This document shows, piece by piece, positions 8,651-18,267 of a stretch of DNA of 39,134 nt (positions within the stretch are counted from its first letter, which is position 1; every line of letters starts with the position of its first letter). Under the pieces are notes generated by a model. The model saw only the letters and a program-made list of their open reading frames with translations, was not told where the DNA came from and did not search any database. Location of the stretch: positions 1 through 39,134 of the forward strand of contig JAFSIW010000064.1 of the NCBI GenBank assembly GCA_017439545.1. Reading direction: 5' to 3'. The position numbers were made by a program, and so were the translations under genes. Origin of the DNA: Clostridia bacterium. Lineage in GTDB: Bacteria; Bacillota; Clostridia; Oscillospirales; Acutalibacteraceae.

Positions 8651-8727
8651 AGCGTTACAAGAGTCAATTCGGTCGACTCAGCCACGTCTGAACGAGCTGT
8701 AAATATTTATTTTTGGAGGAATGTTCA

Positions 8728-11448
8728 ATGAAAACCATCCTGAAAAAAGGTCTGGCGACCTTGCTGACAGTAGCCCTGCTGCTGTCCTGCCTGTCGGTGA
8801 TTTCCCTTTCCGTGTCGGCAGAAGCGACCGCTCCCACGCTGGACGGTACCAAAGATGCCCTGTACGCCGATGCTTACGTGCTGGAAATTTCTACCGCTTA
8901 CGCAGGCTCCGGTCAAGCGTTAACTTCCAACGTGAACAATATTAAAACCATCTCTTATTACACGTGGGATGCCAACTACGTGTACATCTGGACCGACGTG
9001 TACGATCCCAATAACGCTTGTGCCAACGACCTGCTGTATTTTGCCAGCGGCAACTACGCTTCGGGGGATATGACCTTTACCTTTAACGCCCCCAACGGCG
9101 GCGGTTGGGAATATGATTTCCGCAACAAGGTTGTAGGCGGTATTCCCGGACCGATCGAATTCAAAGAAGGCAGCGGCACCGACGCTACCCGTTCTTATGA
9201 ATTCCGCTTCCCCCTGGCAGAAGGCGCCGTGGGCTTTGTGTTTAACCCCGTTGCTCACGTCAGCGGCTCCCACATTATTTCTTACGGCACCAATATGTAC
9301 GTTACCAGTTTTTGCAAACAAGTAACCTTTGATGATCCCTCTACTTTTGTGGACACCTCTGCCATTGACCCCAATTTTGGCAAAGAACCCGAACCCACAC
9401 CCGATCCCGAGCCCTCCAACGCGCCCGACGGTGTGAAGGATGACCGTTACGTGGACACCCAAATGCTGGAGATCTCCCAAGCCTATGCCGGTTCGGGCGG
9501 TGGCAAAATTGCCAATGTCAATCACGTATTCACCCGCTCCTATTATGCATGGGATGACGACTACGTTTACATTTGGGTAGACGTGTTTGACCCCGATAAC
9601 GTGGGCAGCATTGACGTGTTCTACTTTGCCAACGGTGTGTTCGATTCTACCGACCGCAGTTTTATTTTCCAAAAAGACGGCGGCGGTGACTTGGAGATCA
9701 AATTACCCGAAAACTCCACCAAAGAATCCAATCCCCAAAGCACCCTGCAATGGGCCATTACCACCGGTGCAGGTGACCGTGCTTATGAATTCCAATTTGA
9801 CCGTATGAAAGGTGCTCCCGGTTTCACCTTTGGTCCTGTTGTGTGGATGAACGGCGGTTACAGCGTTTCTTACGGCTCGAACTACTACGTAACCGGTGAT
9901 TGCAAGAGCATTGTTTTCAACGATCCTGCTTCCTTCTATGATACCTCCGCTATCGATGCTAACGTTGTAAACGATCCCGCAAAACTGCAGACCATTGAAG
10001 ATGCCATGGCCACTTTACCGGAAGACGCTTCTTCTTTGACCATCGAAGATCAAGCGTTGGTAGACGGCGTAAAAGAAACCGTTTCGCAAGTGCCTGCTTC
10101 TTGGCTTAGCCGTGCCAATGCCGCTCTGGTTACCCGTTACAACGCGGCGGTAGAAAAAATGACCGCTCTGAAAGCCGAGCAACAACAAGAAGCCATCAAG
10201 CAAGTAGAAGACCTGATTGACGCTCTGCCCGACTCGGTGGGTCTGGACCGTGCCGATGACGTGGCTGCCGCCAAAGAAGCCTATGATGCTTTGGGCGACA
10301 TCAAATCCTTTGTAAATCAAGAAAAAATTGAAAAATTGAATGCTGCCGTTATTCGCATCAACACCTTGTCTGCTCCCGTTAAAATTGACGGAAAACGCGA
10401 TCCCGCTTATGAAGCTGTGGATACCTATGATATCAGTCAGGAATATACCATCCACAACAGCTCCGATATGTGGGGTATCACACCCGATACCACCGGTGTG
10501 GTCACGGTGCTGACCGACGAAGACTATATGTATATGTACGTTGAAGTATTTGACGCCAACCGTGTCTTAGTACCCGACGGCGTAGACTTTATTACCGCTA
10601 TGGAAAACCGTTACGACGGTATTATCACCTACATCAATATGGACCCTGCCAACGATCCCGTTGGTGCGCCCTATCAAGACGATCTTGCCGCAGGCTGTAT
10701 GGACTATTATTTTGATATGCTGGCTGACGGCACGTTACACGACTTCTACATTGTGGAAGGTAAAAACGAGTATTTGCAAGATCCCACCTACTTTGTTCCT
10801 TTTGCCACCGAAACCACCTACGGTTATGAAATGCGCGTTCCCCGTGTAGAAGGGGAAGAAGATTTCTCCTTTAACATTGTGATTGCCGACCCTGCCTATG
10901 ATGAAGCAGGCGACGGTTCTTTGGTTTTCAACGCCGACAACAGCCGTTTTATTGCCTTTGGCGGTGAATGGTGGGCAAACTACGTACAATGGGGCAGATT
11001 CTATTATGAAGATTTCCCCACCTTCTACAACTACGTAGAAATTGAAGAAATGATCAACTCCTTGCCCGATCCCGAAGCCTTAAAAAACAAAGATTGCGAA
11101 AAAGCCGCCCAAAAAGCCAAAGCCGCTATGGCCTATCTCAACGAGGATCAATTGCAGGCAATGAACGCCGATCTGGTACAAAAGCTGGATGCGGTTTTGC
11201 TGGCACTTGAAAACCTGGTAGAAGGTGTATACGGTGACGTAGACGGTGACACCGAAGTGACCGCTGCCGATGCATTGGAAGTTTTGAAAAGCGTGGTAGG
11301 CAAGATCCAAGTGACCGAAGAGCAAACCGTATTGGCCGACGTAAACGGTAACCAAAACGTGGGCGCCGATGATGCCTTGCTGATCTTGCAAAAGGTCGTA
11401 GGCAAAATCCAAATTTTCCCTGTGGAACAAGCAGGTGACGTGGCATGA
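8728..11448 (+). CDS. Secreted dockerin protein with three CBM9-like modules
   Basis: The 906-residue protein has a signal peptide (positively charged start, hydrophobic core, cleavage near VSAEA at about 31). Two similar modules follow, about 33-210 and 229-416. They share the pattern LDGTKDALYAD / PDGVKDDRYVD and YYTWDANYVYIW / YYAWDDDYVYIW, typical of the CBM9-like/DOMON-like sugar-binding fold, and are joined by an EPEPTPDPEP linker. A helical stretch (about 418-548) leads to a third, more divergent module (about 548-767, starting KIDGKRDPAYEAVD). After another helical segment the C-terminus holds two dockerin repeats (GDVDGDTEVTAADALEVLK and ADVNGNQNVGADDALLILQ, about 834-900). No catalytic domain is visible. 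It probably binds a polysaccharide and attaches to a cohesin protein encoded elsewhere. AGGA/GGAGG lies just before the ATG at 8728. Confidence 0.85.
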   Translation: MKTILKKGLATLLTVALLLSCLSVISLSVSAEATAPTLDGTKDALYADAYVLEISTAYAGSGQALTSNVNNIKTISYYTWDANYVYIWTDVYDPNNACANDLLYFASGNYASGDMTFTFNAPNGGGWEYDFRNKVVGGIPGPIEFKEGSGTDATRSYEFRFPLAEGAVGFVFNPVAHVSGSHIISYGTNMYVTSFCKQVTFDDPSTFVDTSAIDPNFGKEPEPTPDPEPSNAPDGVKDDRYVDTQMLEISQAYAGSGGGKIANVNHVFTRSYYAWDDDYVYIWVDVFDPDNVGSIDVFYFANGVFDSTDRSFIFQKDGGGDLEIKLPENSTKESNPQSTLQWAITTGAGDRAYEFQFDRMKGAPGFTFGPVVWMNGGYSVSYGSNYYVTGDCKSIVFNDPASFYDTSAIDANVVNDPAKLQTIEDAMATLPEDASSLTIEDQALVDGVKETVSQVPASWLSRANAALVTRYNAAVEKMTALKAEQQQEAIKQVEDLIDALPDSVGLDRADDVAAAKEAYDALGDIKSFVNQEKIEKLNAAVIRINTLSAPVKIDGKRDPAYEAVDTYDISQEYTIHNSSDMWGITPDTTGVVTVLTDEDYMYMYVEVFDANRVLVPDGVDFITAMENRYDGIITYINMDPANDPVGAPYQDDLAAGCMDYYFDMLADGTLHDFYIVEGKNEYLQDPTYFVPFATETTYGYEMRVPRVEGEEDFSFNIVIADPAYDEAGDGSLVFNADNSRFIAFGGEWWANYVQWGRFYYEDFPTFYNYVEIEEMINSLPDPEALKNKDCEKAAQKAKAAMAYLNEDQLQAMNADLVQKLDAVLLALENLVEGVYGDVDGDTEVTAADALEVLKSVVGKIQVTEEQTVLADVNGNQNVGADDALLILQKVVGKIQIFPVEQAGDVA

Positions 11449-14400
11449 AACGCTCTATCGTTTTTTTGCTGATCCTCACTCTGTTGTTCAGTCTTCTTTC
11501 TCCTGTGACAACGGCGGCTTCCGCCGTTGTCTACGGAGACTTAAACGAAGATGATAAATCCACCGCCGAAGACGCCTTGACCGTGCTGAAAAGCGTGGTA
11601 GGCAAAGTCACGCTGACCGAAGAACAAACGTCGGCAGGAGACGTAAATCTGAGCGGCAAAGTGGATGCAACCGATGCGTTAATGATCTTGCAATTCGTCG
11701 TAGGCAAAATTGACCTATATCCCGCTCAGGCGATCACACAAATGACCGAAGAAGAACAGTTCTATTACCGACTGAATCAGCAGTATAAAGCAACCTTTGC
11801 CGATTTCAGCGACCCCGTAAAGGTCAGTTCCCAATTAGACCCTGCCGAGCTGGTGGAACAATTCGGCGGTGATCCCGCGGTTGCTCCCGTAGACGGCTAT
11901 ACCGTCACCGCCAACGGAAAGCTTTGTTACACCCCTCTTTCTAACGAAGCGAAGCGATTGGGCAATTTGGCAAAATACAACATTGCCCAAAAGGTCAGTG
12001 GCTCGTTACAACTGGGCGGCACTACCCTCACTTATTCTATGCCCAAGGATGTAACGGCTTACGACGTGATCCCCATTAACTATTCGGTGTATTCCTCTCA
12101 GGACCATCCGATCCACGTAGAGGCGGTCGCCTTTGAAGAACCCGCTCGCAATAAGGGGAATACTTACTACGACGCCAATTTGGCGGGCACGGTGGATATG
12201 ACTCTGTCTTATGAAGGCTACGTGGTGGCCGACAATCGCCCCACCGCCCCCTATCTTTCTCCTTTGGCAGACAGAGACGTGCAAGGCTCGGCTTATCCCA
12301 ACTTTGAAGCCTCCGAGCTTGTCAAGTCGGGTACGTTAAAGGTGGGAGACTACACTTGGCTGAAGTTCAAATACACCAACACCGGTGACACCATTTTAGA
12401 CGGTGACGGCAACAGCGCGTTTCGTTTTGCACCCCATTTGTACAAATATCAAGATGGCGGATGGGTACACGTAGGAGACACGCCCAATCTGTATTACCCC
12501 CTGCTTGACTACGTTTATCCCGGCGAGTCGGGAGAATTCTGGGCCTTGTTTAACATTGGGGGTACTTCTACCGTCTACGGTCTGGAAGCAGGCGACTACA
12601 AAGTGGAAATCGACGGGTATCTTCGTACCGAAGGGGATACCTACCCCACCAATCCCATGGCGTTTACAGGTGGGCGAGTGACCCACTCTTCTTTTGAATT
12701 CTCGGTTACCGAAGAGGGTGCTCAAACCACTCCCAACACCGTGAAACATTCCAAGCCTACTGCGGTCAAACGAAACAACTGGCTGGCAAATTTCGAGGAA
12801 TTTATGTCCTCTTATTCCACCTTATATCAGGTTGGCAAATCTGCGTCCGCTCCCACCAAAGGTGTGTTGTATTTACAGGTTGCCCCCTTTACCGAAGAAG
12901 TGGTGCTTAAGGTGATGCACGGCAATACCGCAGGGCTGTCAGCGGTGCATATTCCCGTAACGGTAGACACCGATTCGGTTTCCATTACCCTGAATCCTTA
13001 TAACAACAACTACGTGATTCAAGCGGACGGCACCCGTACACCTATGGTGATGACCCAGAACATGGTGGATATGCGGGGCAATATTGACCGCGGTCCCAAC
13101 TGTGCCGATATTGTGGTCAATGATCTGCGGAATATGAAAGAAGCGGGCATCAACACTCTCACCACCACCCACGCCTACACGGGACATTTGAGCGGCCTCT
13201 ATGATATGAGTATGTTTATGCTGGACTGCGCCCGTAAAATGGACTTTTCGCTGGAAGGTCATGCCCTGTATTACTATCGCCATCAAGGCGCGATCAATCG
13301 GGTGCGTGCCTACGACAAAAAGGTCAATTTGGGCAGTGTGCGAGATTCCTTCGGAATGAGTCAGATAGACGCCGCCAACGGCATTCTGGCACGGTGGAAT
13401 CTGCTTCGTTATGGTGACTTCTATCATTACGATCCGGTTACCAAAACCGTTCCTATCGCGGTAGAAGACAATTTCGGATGGATGAACTCGGTGCTCAACT
13501 GCCGTTTTGGCATTGATAACGAGTACAGTGACCGCTTACTGTGGAAATGGCTTGAAAAAGCCTATAACGGCGATATTGCCGCGGTAAACGAAAAGTACGA
13601 TGCCAGCTACAGTCAGTTCCGTGATATCACCGTCAGTGATCAAGGGACTGCTCAGGTGGCAGGACATTTGACAGGGCTGACGTTGGATAACGAAAACAAC
13701 GTGTACCACGACTGGAATGCCGCTACCATGGAGCTGGACGTGTTCCGTACCACCGAACGGGTACGGTATTATACCGAAATGCTTCGTACGCTGGACGTGC
13801 CCAATACCAAGGTATCGTTACGCAGCGAAAATATGCTGTTTTTGGCAGGCGGTATTTCTCAAACCACCTCCAATCCTCACTACCGTCACGTGTATTACGA
13901 TCAGCGTCGTGCAGCCATGATCCCCGAAATTCTGGCGGCATCCGATATCATTTATGCCGACAGCAGCTATGCCTGTATGGCTTTTACCGACCGTGAGGTA
14001 TACGAATTGACCCGCCAAGCGGCCAAAACCGGCTTTGTTACCGCCAAGACCCCTTCCTTTAACCATATGTGGGATCCTGCCATCAATGATATGCTGGGCT
14101 CGATGCAGTACGATGAGTTTATGTCGCTGGGCAGCTTGCAAAAGAGCGTGATGATGGCGCGCAACACCTCCTTGTTTACCTATTGGAAGGCCATGTATGA
14201 AGCAGGCGGCATTCCCGGTACCATGTGGATGGACTATAACTGCGATCTGTACGTGACCACCACCCAATACAAAGAAATGCAGTTCTTCAAACAAAAGGTA
14301 GATGAAATGCTGTCCACCGAAGAAGGCAAAGCATGGGCAACCTCCGTGCCTGACGAAGCGACGCAGTCCCCCCTTGCCGACATTGCCGTGGGCGCATACA

Positions 14401-14477
14401 GTTATCCCGAAGCCTATATTGAAGAACAACTGAATACCATTCCTCGTATCAACCGAATTACCTCCTTTGTTTTGTAA
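11445..14477 (+). CDS. Secreted dockerin protein with glycoside-hydrolase-like domain
   Basis: The 1010-residue protein starts with a signal peptide (about 1-27). Two dockerin repeats come immediately after it (GDLNEDDKSTAEDALTVLK and GDVNLSGKVDATDALMILQ, about 30-92). A beta-rich region (about 130-430) precedes a catalytic-looking region (about 530-1000) with TIM-barrel features. LRNMKEAGINTLTTTHAY is a typical barrel strand-helix. FGIDNEYSD (Glu693) resembles the acid/base segment of GH42 beta-galactosidases, followed by a WLEKAYNGDIAAVNEKYDA stretch like the GH42 motif for a short-helix and loop. Glu795 in RSENML is a possible nucleophile. I cannot assign a CAZy family, and a clan GH-A enzyme is an inference. 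It overlaps the previous gene by four bases. The N-terminal dockerin position is less common than a C-terminal one. Confidence 0.6.
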   Translation: MKRSIVFLLILTLLFSLLSPVTTAASAVVYGDLNEDDKSTAEDALTVLKSVVGKVTLTEEQTSAGDVNLSGKVDATDALMILQFVVGKIDLYPAQAITQMTEEEQFYYRLNQQYKATFADFSDPVKVSSQLDPAELVEQFGGDPAVAPVDGYTVTANGKLCYTPLSNEAKRLGNLAKYNIAQKVSGSLQLGGTTLTYSMPKDVTAYDVIPINYSVYSSQDHPIHVEAVAFEEPARNKGNTYYDANLAGTVDMTLSYEGYVVADNRPTAPYLSPLADRDVQGSAYPNFEASELVKSGTLKVGDYTWLKFKYTNTGDTILDGDGNSAFRFAPHLYKYQDGGWVHVGDTPNLYYPLLDYVYPGESGEFWALFNIGGTSTVYGLEAGDYKVEIDGYLRTEGDTYPTNPMAFTGGRVTHSSFEFSVTEEGAQTTPNTVKHSKPTAVKRNNWLANFEEFMSSYSTLYQVGKSASAPTKGVLYLQVAPFTEEVVLKVMHGNTAGLSAVHIPVTVDTDSVSITLNPYNNNYVIQADGTRTPMVMTQNMVDMRGNIDRGPNCADIVVNDLRNMKEAGINTLTTTHAYTGHLSGLYDMSMFMLDCARKMDFSLEGHALYYYRHQGAINRVRAYDKKVNLGSVRDSFGMSQIDAANGILARWNLLRYGDFYHYDPVTKTVPIAVEDNFGWMNSVLNCRFGIDNEYSDRLLWKWLEKAYNGDIAAVNEKYDASYSQFRDITVSDQGTAQVAGHLTGLTLDNENNVYHDWNAATMELDVFRTTERVRYYTEMLRTLDVPNTKVSLRSENMLFLAGGISQTTSNPHYRHVYYDQRRAAMIPEILAASDIIYADSSYACMAFTDREVYELTRQAAKTGFVTAKTPSFNHMWDPAINDMLGSMQYDEFMSLGSLQKSVMMARNTSLFTYWKAMYEAGGIPGTMWMDYNCDLYVTTTQYKEMQFFKQKVDEMLSTEEGKAWATSVPDEATQSPLADIAVGAYSYPEAYIEEQLNTIPRINRITSFVL

Positions 14478-14510
14478 AGCGCCTTTAGAAAGTTACAAAA
14501 CAAAAAGAAG

Positions 14511-14552
14511 AACTCCGCTTGCTGACCAACGCAGTAAGCGGAGTTTGTTTTT
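14511..14552 (+). terminator. Rho-independent terminator after the dockerin genes
   Basis: The 14-bp stem pairs AACTCCGCTTGCTG with CAGTAAGCGGAGTT (one G-T pair) around a 7-base loop and is followed by TTGTTTTTG. It ends the glycyl radical and dockerin operon. Confidence 0.85.
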
Positions 14553-14677
14553 GATACCTGACATACTCATAGCCTCACTCTTTTCCTCCCATCGATTGAT
14601 CCATCATATACAACAAACCATCCGAGGATTCCTGCTCCGTTGGGAGTAAAAAAGTTAAAAAACTTTACACCGTTTCC

Positions 14678-14706
14678 TTGCATTTTGTCAAGATATGGAG
14701 TACACT
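14678..14706 (+). promoter_or_regulatory. Possible promoter of the surface polymer locus
   Basis: TTGCAT and TACACT are separated by 17 bases. Its start point would fall near 14713, which would leave only about eleven bases before the ATG at 14724, so this is doubtful. Confidence 0.25.
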
Positions 14707-14723
14707 GAATGCAGGTGATCATT

Positions 14724-16700
14724 ATGAAAAAGTTTTTTCGTTCCGACAAATCGCTGAGACGGAGTTGGATCACATATTTGTTTTTTGTTCTGTCGGTGGT
14801 CTACTGCGAAACGGTATTTCGTTTTGCCACCATCGGCGGAGTGTTTTCCCTTTCCATGCTGTACGTTGCTTTGTTCAGCGCAGTGGGAGGGGGGATGCTG
14901 TTTTTGCTGAGCACGCTTTCTAAAAAACGAAAGATCAATCATATTCTCGGCACCTTGCTGCTATCGTTGGTCTCGTTGACCTTCACGGTGGAATACTTCG
15001 TATTTCGCTCCTTCAAGGTATTCTACGATCTGAACACGGTGGTAGGCGGCGCCGGCGGCGTTGCCGGGGATTTTTTAGGCGACGTTTTCAAACTGATCTT
15101 CTCTTTGCGGGGCATTGGTATGATGCTGTTATTCTTTTTGCCAACCCTTTTTTACGCCTGCCTTGCCAAGTTATTCCGTTTGCGGTCGGCGGCTAATACC
15201 AAAGGGCGGTTGCGGGTTGCGGCAACCTCGCTGATCTGCTATCTGCTGTGTCTGGGAATGATCCTGGTCAACGGTGCTGTTCGCCCCTCCTACCACAAAG
15301 AACACGATTTTGCCACCGCCATCGGCAACTTTGGTTTGCTGACCGGCATTCGGTTGGACGTACAGCATATGCTGTTCGGTCACAGCGGCGGCTTTGAAAG
15401 CCAATCCCCCTCCACCCCGTCAGACGTAGTCGCTCCCATTGAATACGGTGAAAACAAAATGGAACTGAATCTGACCAAGCCTGCTTCGTCTGCTGTTCAG
15501 GAGCTCAACGATTACGTTTCCTCTCTGACACCCACCAAGAAAAACGCTTACACCGGCTTATTCAAAGGCAAGAATCTGATTATGATCAGCGCCGAAGCCT
15601 TTACCGCTGAGGTGATCGACCCTCAACTGACTCCCACCTTGTATCGACTGGCCACCAAAGGCATCAATTTTAAGGATCATTATCAACCCTCCACCGCAGG
15701 TACCACCGGCGGGGAATACCAAAACGTATTCAGCATGCTGCCCACCGAAGGTGGGATGTCCTTCAAGGACACTGCCGACAATAACAACTACTTTACCATG
15801 GGCAGTCAACTGAATCGGCTGGGCTATTACGGTAAGGCGTTTCACAACAACTCCTACACCTATTACGACCGCAACAAGACCCACGTAAACTTAGGCTACA
15901 GCGACGGATTTATGGGCTACGGCAACGGGATGGAGCAATACGTGAAAAAATGCTGGCCGCAAAGCGATCTGGAAATGATGGCAGGCACCCTGCCCACCTA
16001 CATAGACAAGCAACCCTTTAACGTATATTATATGTCGGTCAGCGGGCACAGCGCCTACTCTCGCGGCGGCAACTCCATGACTGCCAAAAACTGGGATCGG
16101 GTCGCCCATCTGCCTTATTCCGACCCGGTGAAAGGGTATTTGGCCGCCAATTTGGAATTGGAGGACGCGATGACCCATCTGGTGGCGCAGTTAGAGGCCA
16201 AGGGCATTGCCGACGATACGGTCATCTGCCTCTCCACCGACCACTTTCCTTACGGACTGGATGAGGGCGGCTCTTTGGGGAATATGCCCTATTTGTCCGA
16301 ACTGTACGGTTATTCGGTAAACACCCTGTTCCAACGGGATCATTCGGCGTTGATTCTGTGGTGCGGCAGTCTGGAGGCAAGCCAGCCCATCGTGATCGAC
16401 ACCCCCACCTCCTCGCTGGATATTCTGCCCACCCTTTCTAACTTATTCGGCACCGAGTTTGACTCCCGCCTGATGGTGGGACGGGACGTGTTTTCAGACG
16501 CGGAAGCGCTGGTCTTTAACCTAAACTACTCATGGAAGACCGCTTTGGGCACCTATGAAAACGGGAAGTTCACCCCTGCCACGCCCGATACGCAAATTCC
16601 CGATGGATACGTGGATCGCATCAAAACCGTGGTTCGCAACAAGATTCGCTATTGCGACGGAGCGCTCAATCAGGATTATTTTGACTATTTATTCTCATAA
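14724..16700 (+). CDS. LtaS-like membrane phosphotransferase (sulfatase/alkaline phosphatase fold)
   Basis: The protein has 658 residues, with about five transmembrane helices in the first 190 and an extracellular sulfatase-fold domain after residue 270. The segment KNLIMISAEAF opens the domain and carries the first metal-site acid. GTTGGEYQNVFSML aligns with the LtaS nucleophile region (GKTSxxEF), making Thr328 the likely catalytic threonine. STDHFPYG holds the conserved Asp-His metal ligands. Members transfer glycerol-phosphate or similar groups from lipid donors to a polymer or to glycans outside the cell. It stands between two terminators, so it is its own transcription unit beside the teichoic-acid type genes. 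The ATG at 14724 (AGGTGA five bases upstream) is preferred; an ATG at 14709 is also possible. Confidence 0.8.
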   Translation: MKKFFRSDKSLRRSWITYLFFVLSVVYCETVFRFATIGGVFSLSMLYVALFSAVGGGMLFLLSTLSKKRKINHILGTLLLSLVSLTFTVEYFVFRSFKVFYDLNTVVGGAGGVAGDFLGDVFKLIFSLRGIGMMLLFFLPTLFYACLAKLFRLRSAANTKGRLRVAATSLICYLLCLGMILVNGAVRPSYHKEHDFATAIGNFGLLTGIRLDVQHMLFGHSGGFESQSPSTPSDVVAPIEYGENKMELNLTKPASSAVQELNDYVSSLTPTKKNAYTGLFKGKNLIMISAEAFTAEVIDPQLTPTLYRLATKGINFKDHYQPSTAGTTGGEYQNVFSMLPTEGGMSFKDTADNNNYFTMGSQLNRLGYYGKAFHNNSYTYYDRNKTHVNLGYSDGFMGYGNGMEQYVKKCWPQSDLEMMAGTLPTYIDKQPFNVYYMSVSGHSAYSRGGNSMTAKNWDRVAHLPYSDPVKGYLAANLELEDAMTHLVAQLEAKGIADDTVICLSTDHFPYGLDEGGSLGNMPYLSELYGYSVNTLFQRDHSALILWCGSLEASQPIVIDTPTSSLDILPTLSNLFGTEFDSRLMVGRDVFSDAEALVFNLNYSWKTALGTYENGKFTPATPDTQIPDGYVDRIKTVVRNKIRYCDGALNQDYFDYLFS

Positions 16701-16707
16701 ACCTTGG

Positions 16708-16737
16708 CAGACCCGATGAAGAATCGGGTCTGTTTTT
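16708..16737 (+). terminator. Rho-independent terminator after the LtaS-like gene
   Basis: Stem CAGACCCGAT / ATCGGGTCTG with a five-base loop, followed by five T. Confidence 0.9.
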
Positions 16738-16786
16738 CTTTTACGGCAATATCCGCAAGTTTTTTTAGCAGAATCCGCCATTTTTC

Positions 16787-16815
16787 TTGAAAAGCCCATT
16801 GGTTTGTGGTACATT
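16787..16815 (+). promoter_or_regulatory. Candidate promoter for the polymer biosynthesis operon
   Basis: TTGAAA and TACATT are separated by 17 bases, with TGG just before the -10. The predicted start near 16822 lies downstream of the in-frame ATG at 16804. This argues that translation begins at 16870 or 16879. Confidence 0.45.
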
Positions 16816-16878
16816 ATAAGAGATTATGGGTACGTATACTTTTCTTCATTTTGTTTGAAAACGGATGTGATGTTCCCA

Positions 16879-18246
16879 ATGAGAAAAAGAGATTTCCGTA
16901 AAACCTATATATTTTTTACCGGCTGGCTGATCCTCCTTGGGGTGACCGGCTTATACGCCGTAGTATGGGGCTATTATAACGATCTGATCATGGACCCCTT
17001 CCACTCCGTGGGGAATTGGCTGATCTACGGTCTTTACCTTTTATTTTTGATGGTGCTTGCCAAAATCTACGGTGGCTATCAGGTGGGGCATCTGAACGCA
17101 GGCAACATTATTTATTCCTCCCTGCTTTGCCTGTTGTTTGTTAACGTGATCACCTATTTTCAGATCTCCCTCATTGGGCGGGAGCTGATGCCCGTGTTGC
17201 CTATGCTGATGCTCACTCTGGTGCAGGCGGCGGCCATCGTGATATGGGCGATCGTTGCCAACAAGCTGTATACCAAGCTCTATCCGCCCCGACGGATGCT
17301 GCTCATCTACGACGGCACGTATGCCGACTCCCTTGCCAAGAATCTGCGCACACGCCCGGAAAAATACGTGATTGCCGATGCCATCAGCATCAGCGAGGGC
17401 GTGGAAGCGGTATGTGCCCAAATGCAACACTATGATGCGGTGGTGATCTGTGATGTAAAATCTCCCTACCGCAATCAACTGCTCAAATATTGCTACGGGC
17501 ATTCCATCCGCACCTATCTGACCCCCAAGATCTCTGACGTGATCATGCGGGGTGCCATCAACGTGGATCTGTTCGACACCCCCATTTTGCTGTGTCCCAG
17601 CGCGGGACTTTCTCCCGAGCAAGCCTTTACCAAACGGGCGATGGATCTGTGCATTGCGGTTCCCATGACGGTTGTAACTGCTCCCATTATGCTGATCACT
17701 GCCATTATCATTAAGTGTCAGGACGGTGGACCGATCTTGTTCAAGCAAAAGCGGTGCACCCTGAACGAAAAGGTGTTTTCGGTGTTGAAATTCCGTTCTA
17801 TGATCGTGGATGCGGAAAAGGACGGCAAAGCCAAGCCCTGTGTGGACAATGATCCGCGGGTCACTCCCTTTGGCAAATTCATCCGCATTACCCGTATTGA
17901 TGAGCTACCCCAGTTATTTAACATTATCAAGGGAGATATGAGCATTGTGGGTCCTCGTCCGGAACGTATTGAGCACGTACGGGCGTACAATCAAAAGATT
18001 CCGGAATTCAAGTTTCGTTCCAAGGTCAAGGCGGGGCTGACCGGCTATGCACAAATTGCAGGCAAGTACAACACCACGCCCTATGATAAGCTGAAAATGG
18101 ATCTGATGTATATTGAGCAATACTCTCTGCTCACCGACTTAAAGCTGATGCTGTTGACCGTGAAGGTGCTGTTTATGAAGGAAAGCACCAAAGGCTTCTC
18201 TCAAAAAGATAGCCGCGATATGCATAAACAAGATTGGTCACGCTGA
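16879..18246 (+). CDS. Polyprenyl-phosphate sugar-1-phosphate transferase (initiating)
   Basis: The 455-residue protein has the layout of WbaP/WcaJ-type enzymes: four or five N-terminal transmembrane helices, a soluble middle domain (about 160-245), then a membrane anchor and the Bac_transf domain (about 250-445). Signature stretches are KRAMDLCIAV, KFRSMIVDAEKDGKA, the catalytic Asp341-Glu342 pair in RIDELPQLFN, and MSIVGPRPER. It links a sugar-1-phosphate to undecaprenyl phosphate, the first step of a surface glycan. It heads the operon that contains the CDP-alditol and TagF-like genes and could supply the lipid-linked primer. An ATG at 16870 is an alternative start; both have weak ribosome sites. 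Confidence 0.87.
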   Translation: MRKRDFRKTYIFFTGWLILLGVTGLYAVVWGYYNDLIMDPFHSVGNWLIYGLYLLFLMVLAKIYGGYQVGHLNAGNIIYSSLLCLLFVNVITYFQISLIGRELMPVLPMLMLTLVQAAAIVIWAIVANKLYTKLYPPRRMLLIYDGTYADSLAKNLRTRPEKYVIADAISISEGVEAVCAQMQHYDAVVICDVKSPYRNQLLKYCYGHSIRTYLTPKISDVIMRGAINVDLFDTPILLCPSAGLSPEQAFTKRAMDLCIAVPMTVVTAPIMLITAIIIKCQDGGPILFKQKRCTLNEKVFSVLKFRSMIVDAEKDGKAKPCVDNDPRVTPFGKFIRITRIDELPQLFNIIKGDMSIVGPRPERIEHVRAYNQKIPEFKFRSKVKAGLTGYAQIAGKYNTTPYDKLKMDLMYIEQYSLLTDLKLMLLTVKVLFMKESTKGFSQKDSRDMHKQDWSR

Positions 18247-18267
18247 TAAAAAGGAGACGTTCGCGCT

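Noticed and set aside
8651-8727. Possible terminator between the dehydrogenase and the first dockerin gene
   Set aside because: The only stem (GAGTC / GACTC) is five base pairs with a nine-base loop and no T run directly after it; the dockerin genes were left in the same operon.
17041-17748. Long minus-strand open frame of 235 codons
   Set aside because: It lies wholly opposite the sugar transferase, has a His- and Gln-rich shadow composition, and shows no ribosome site or domain.
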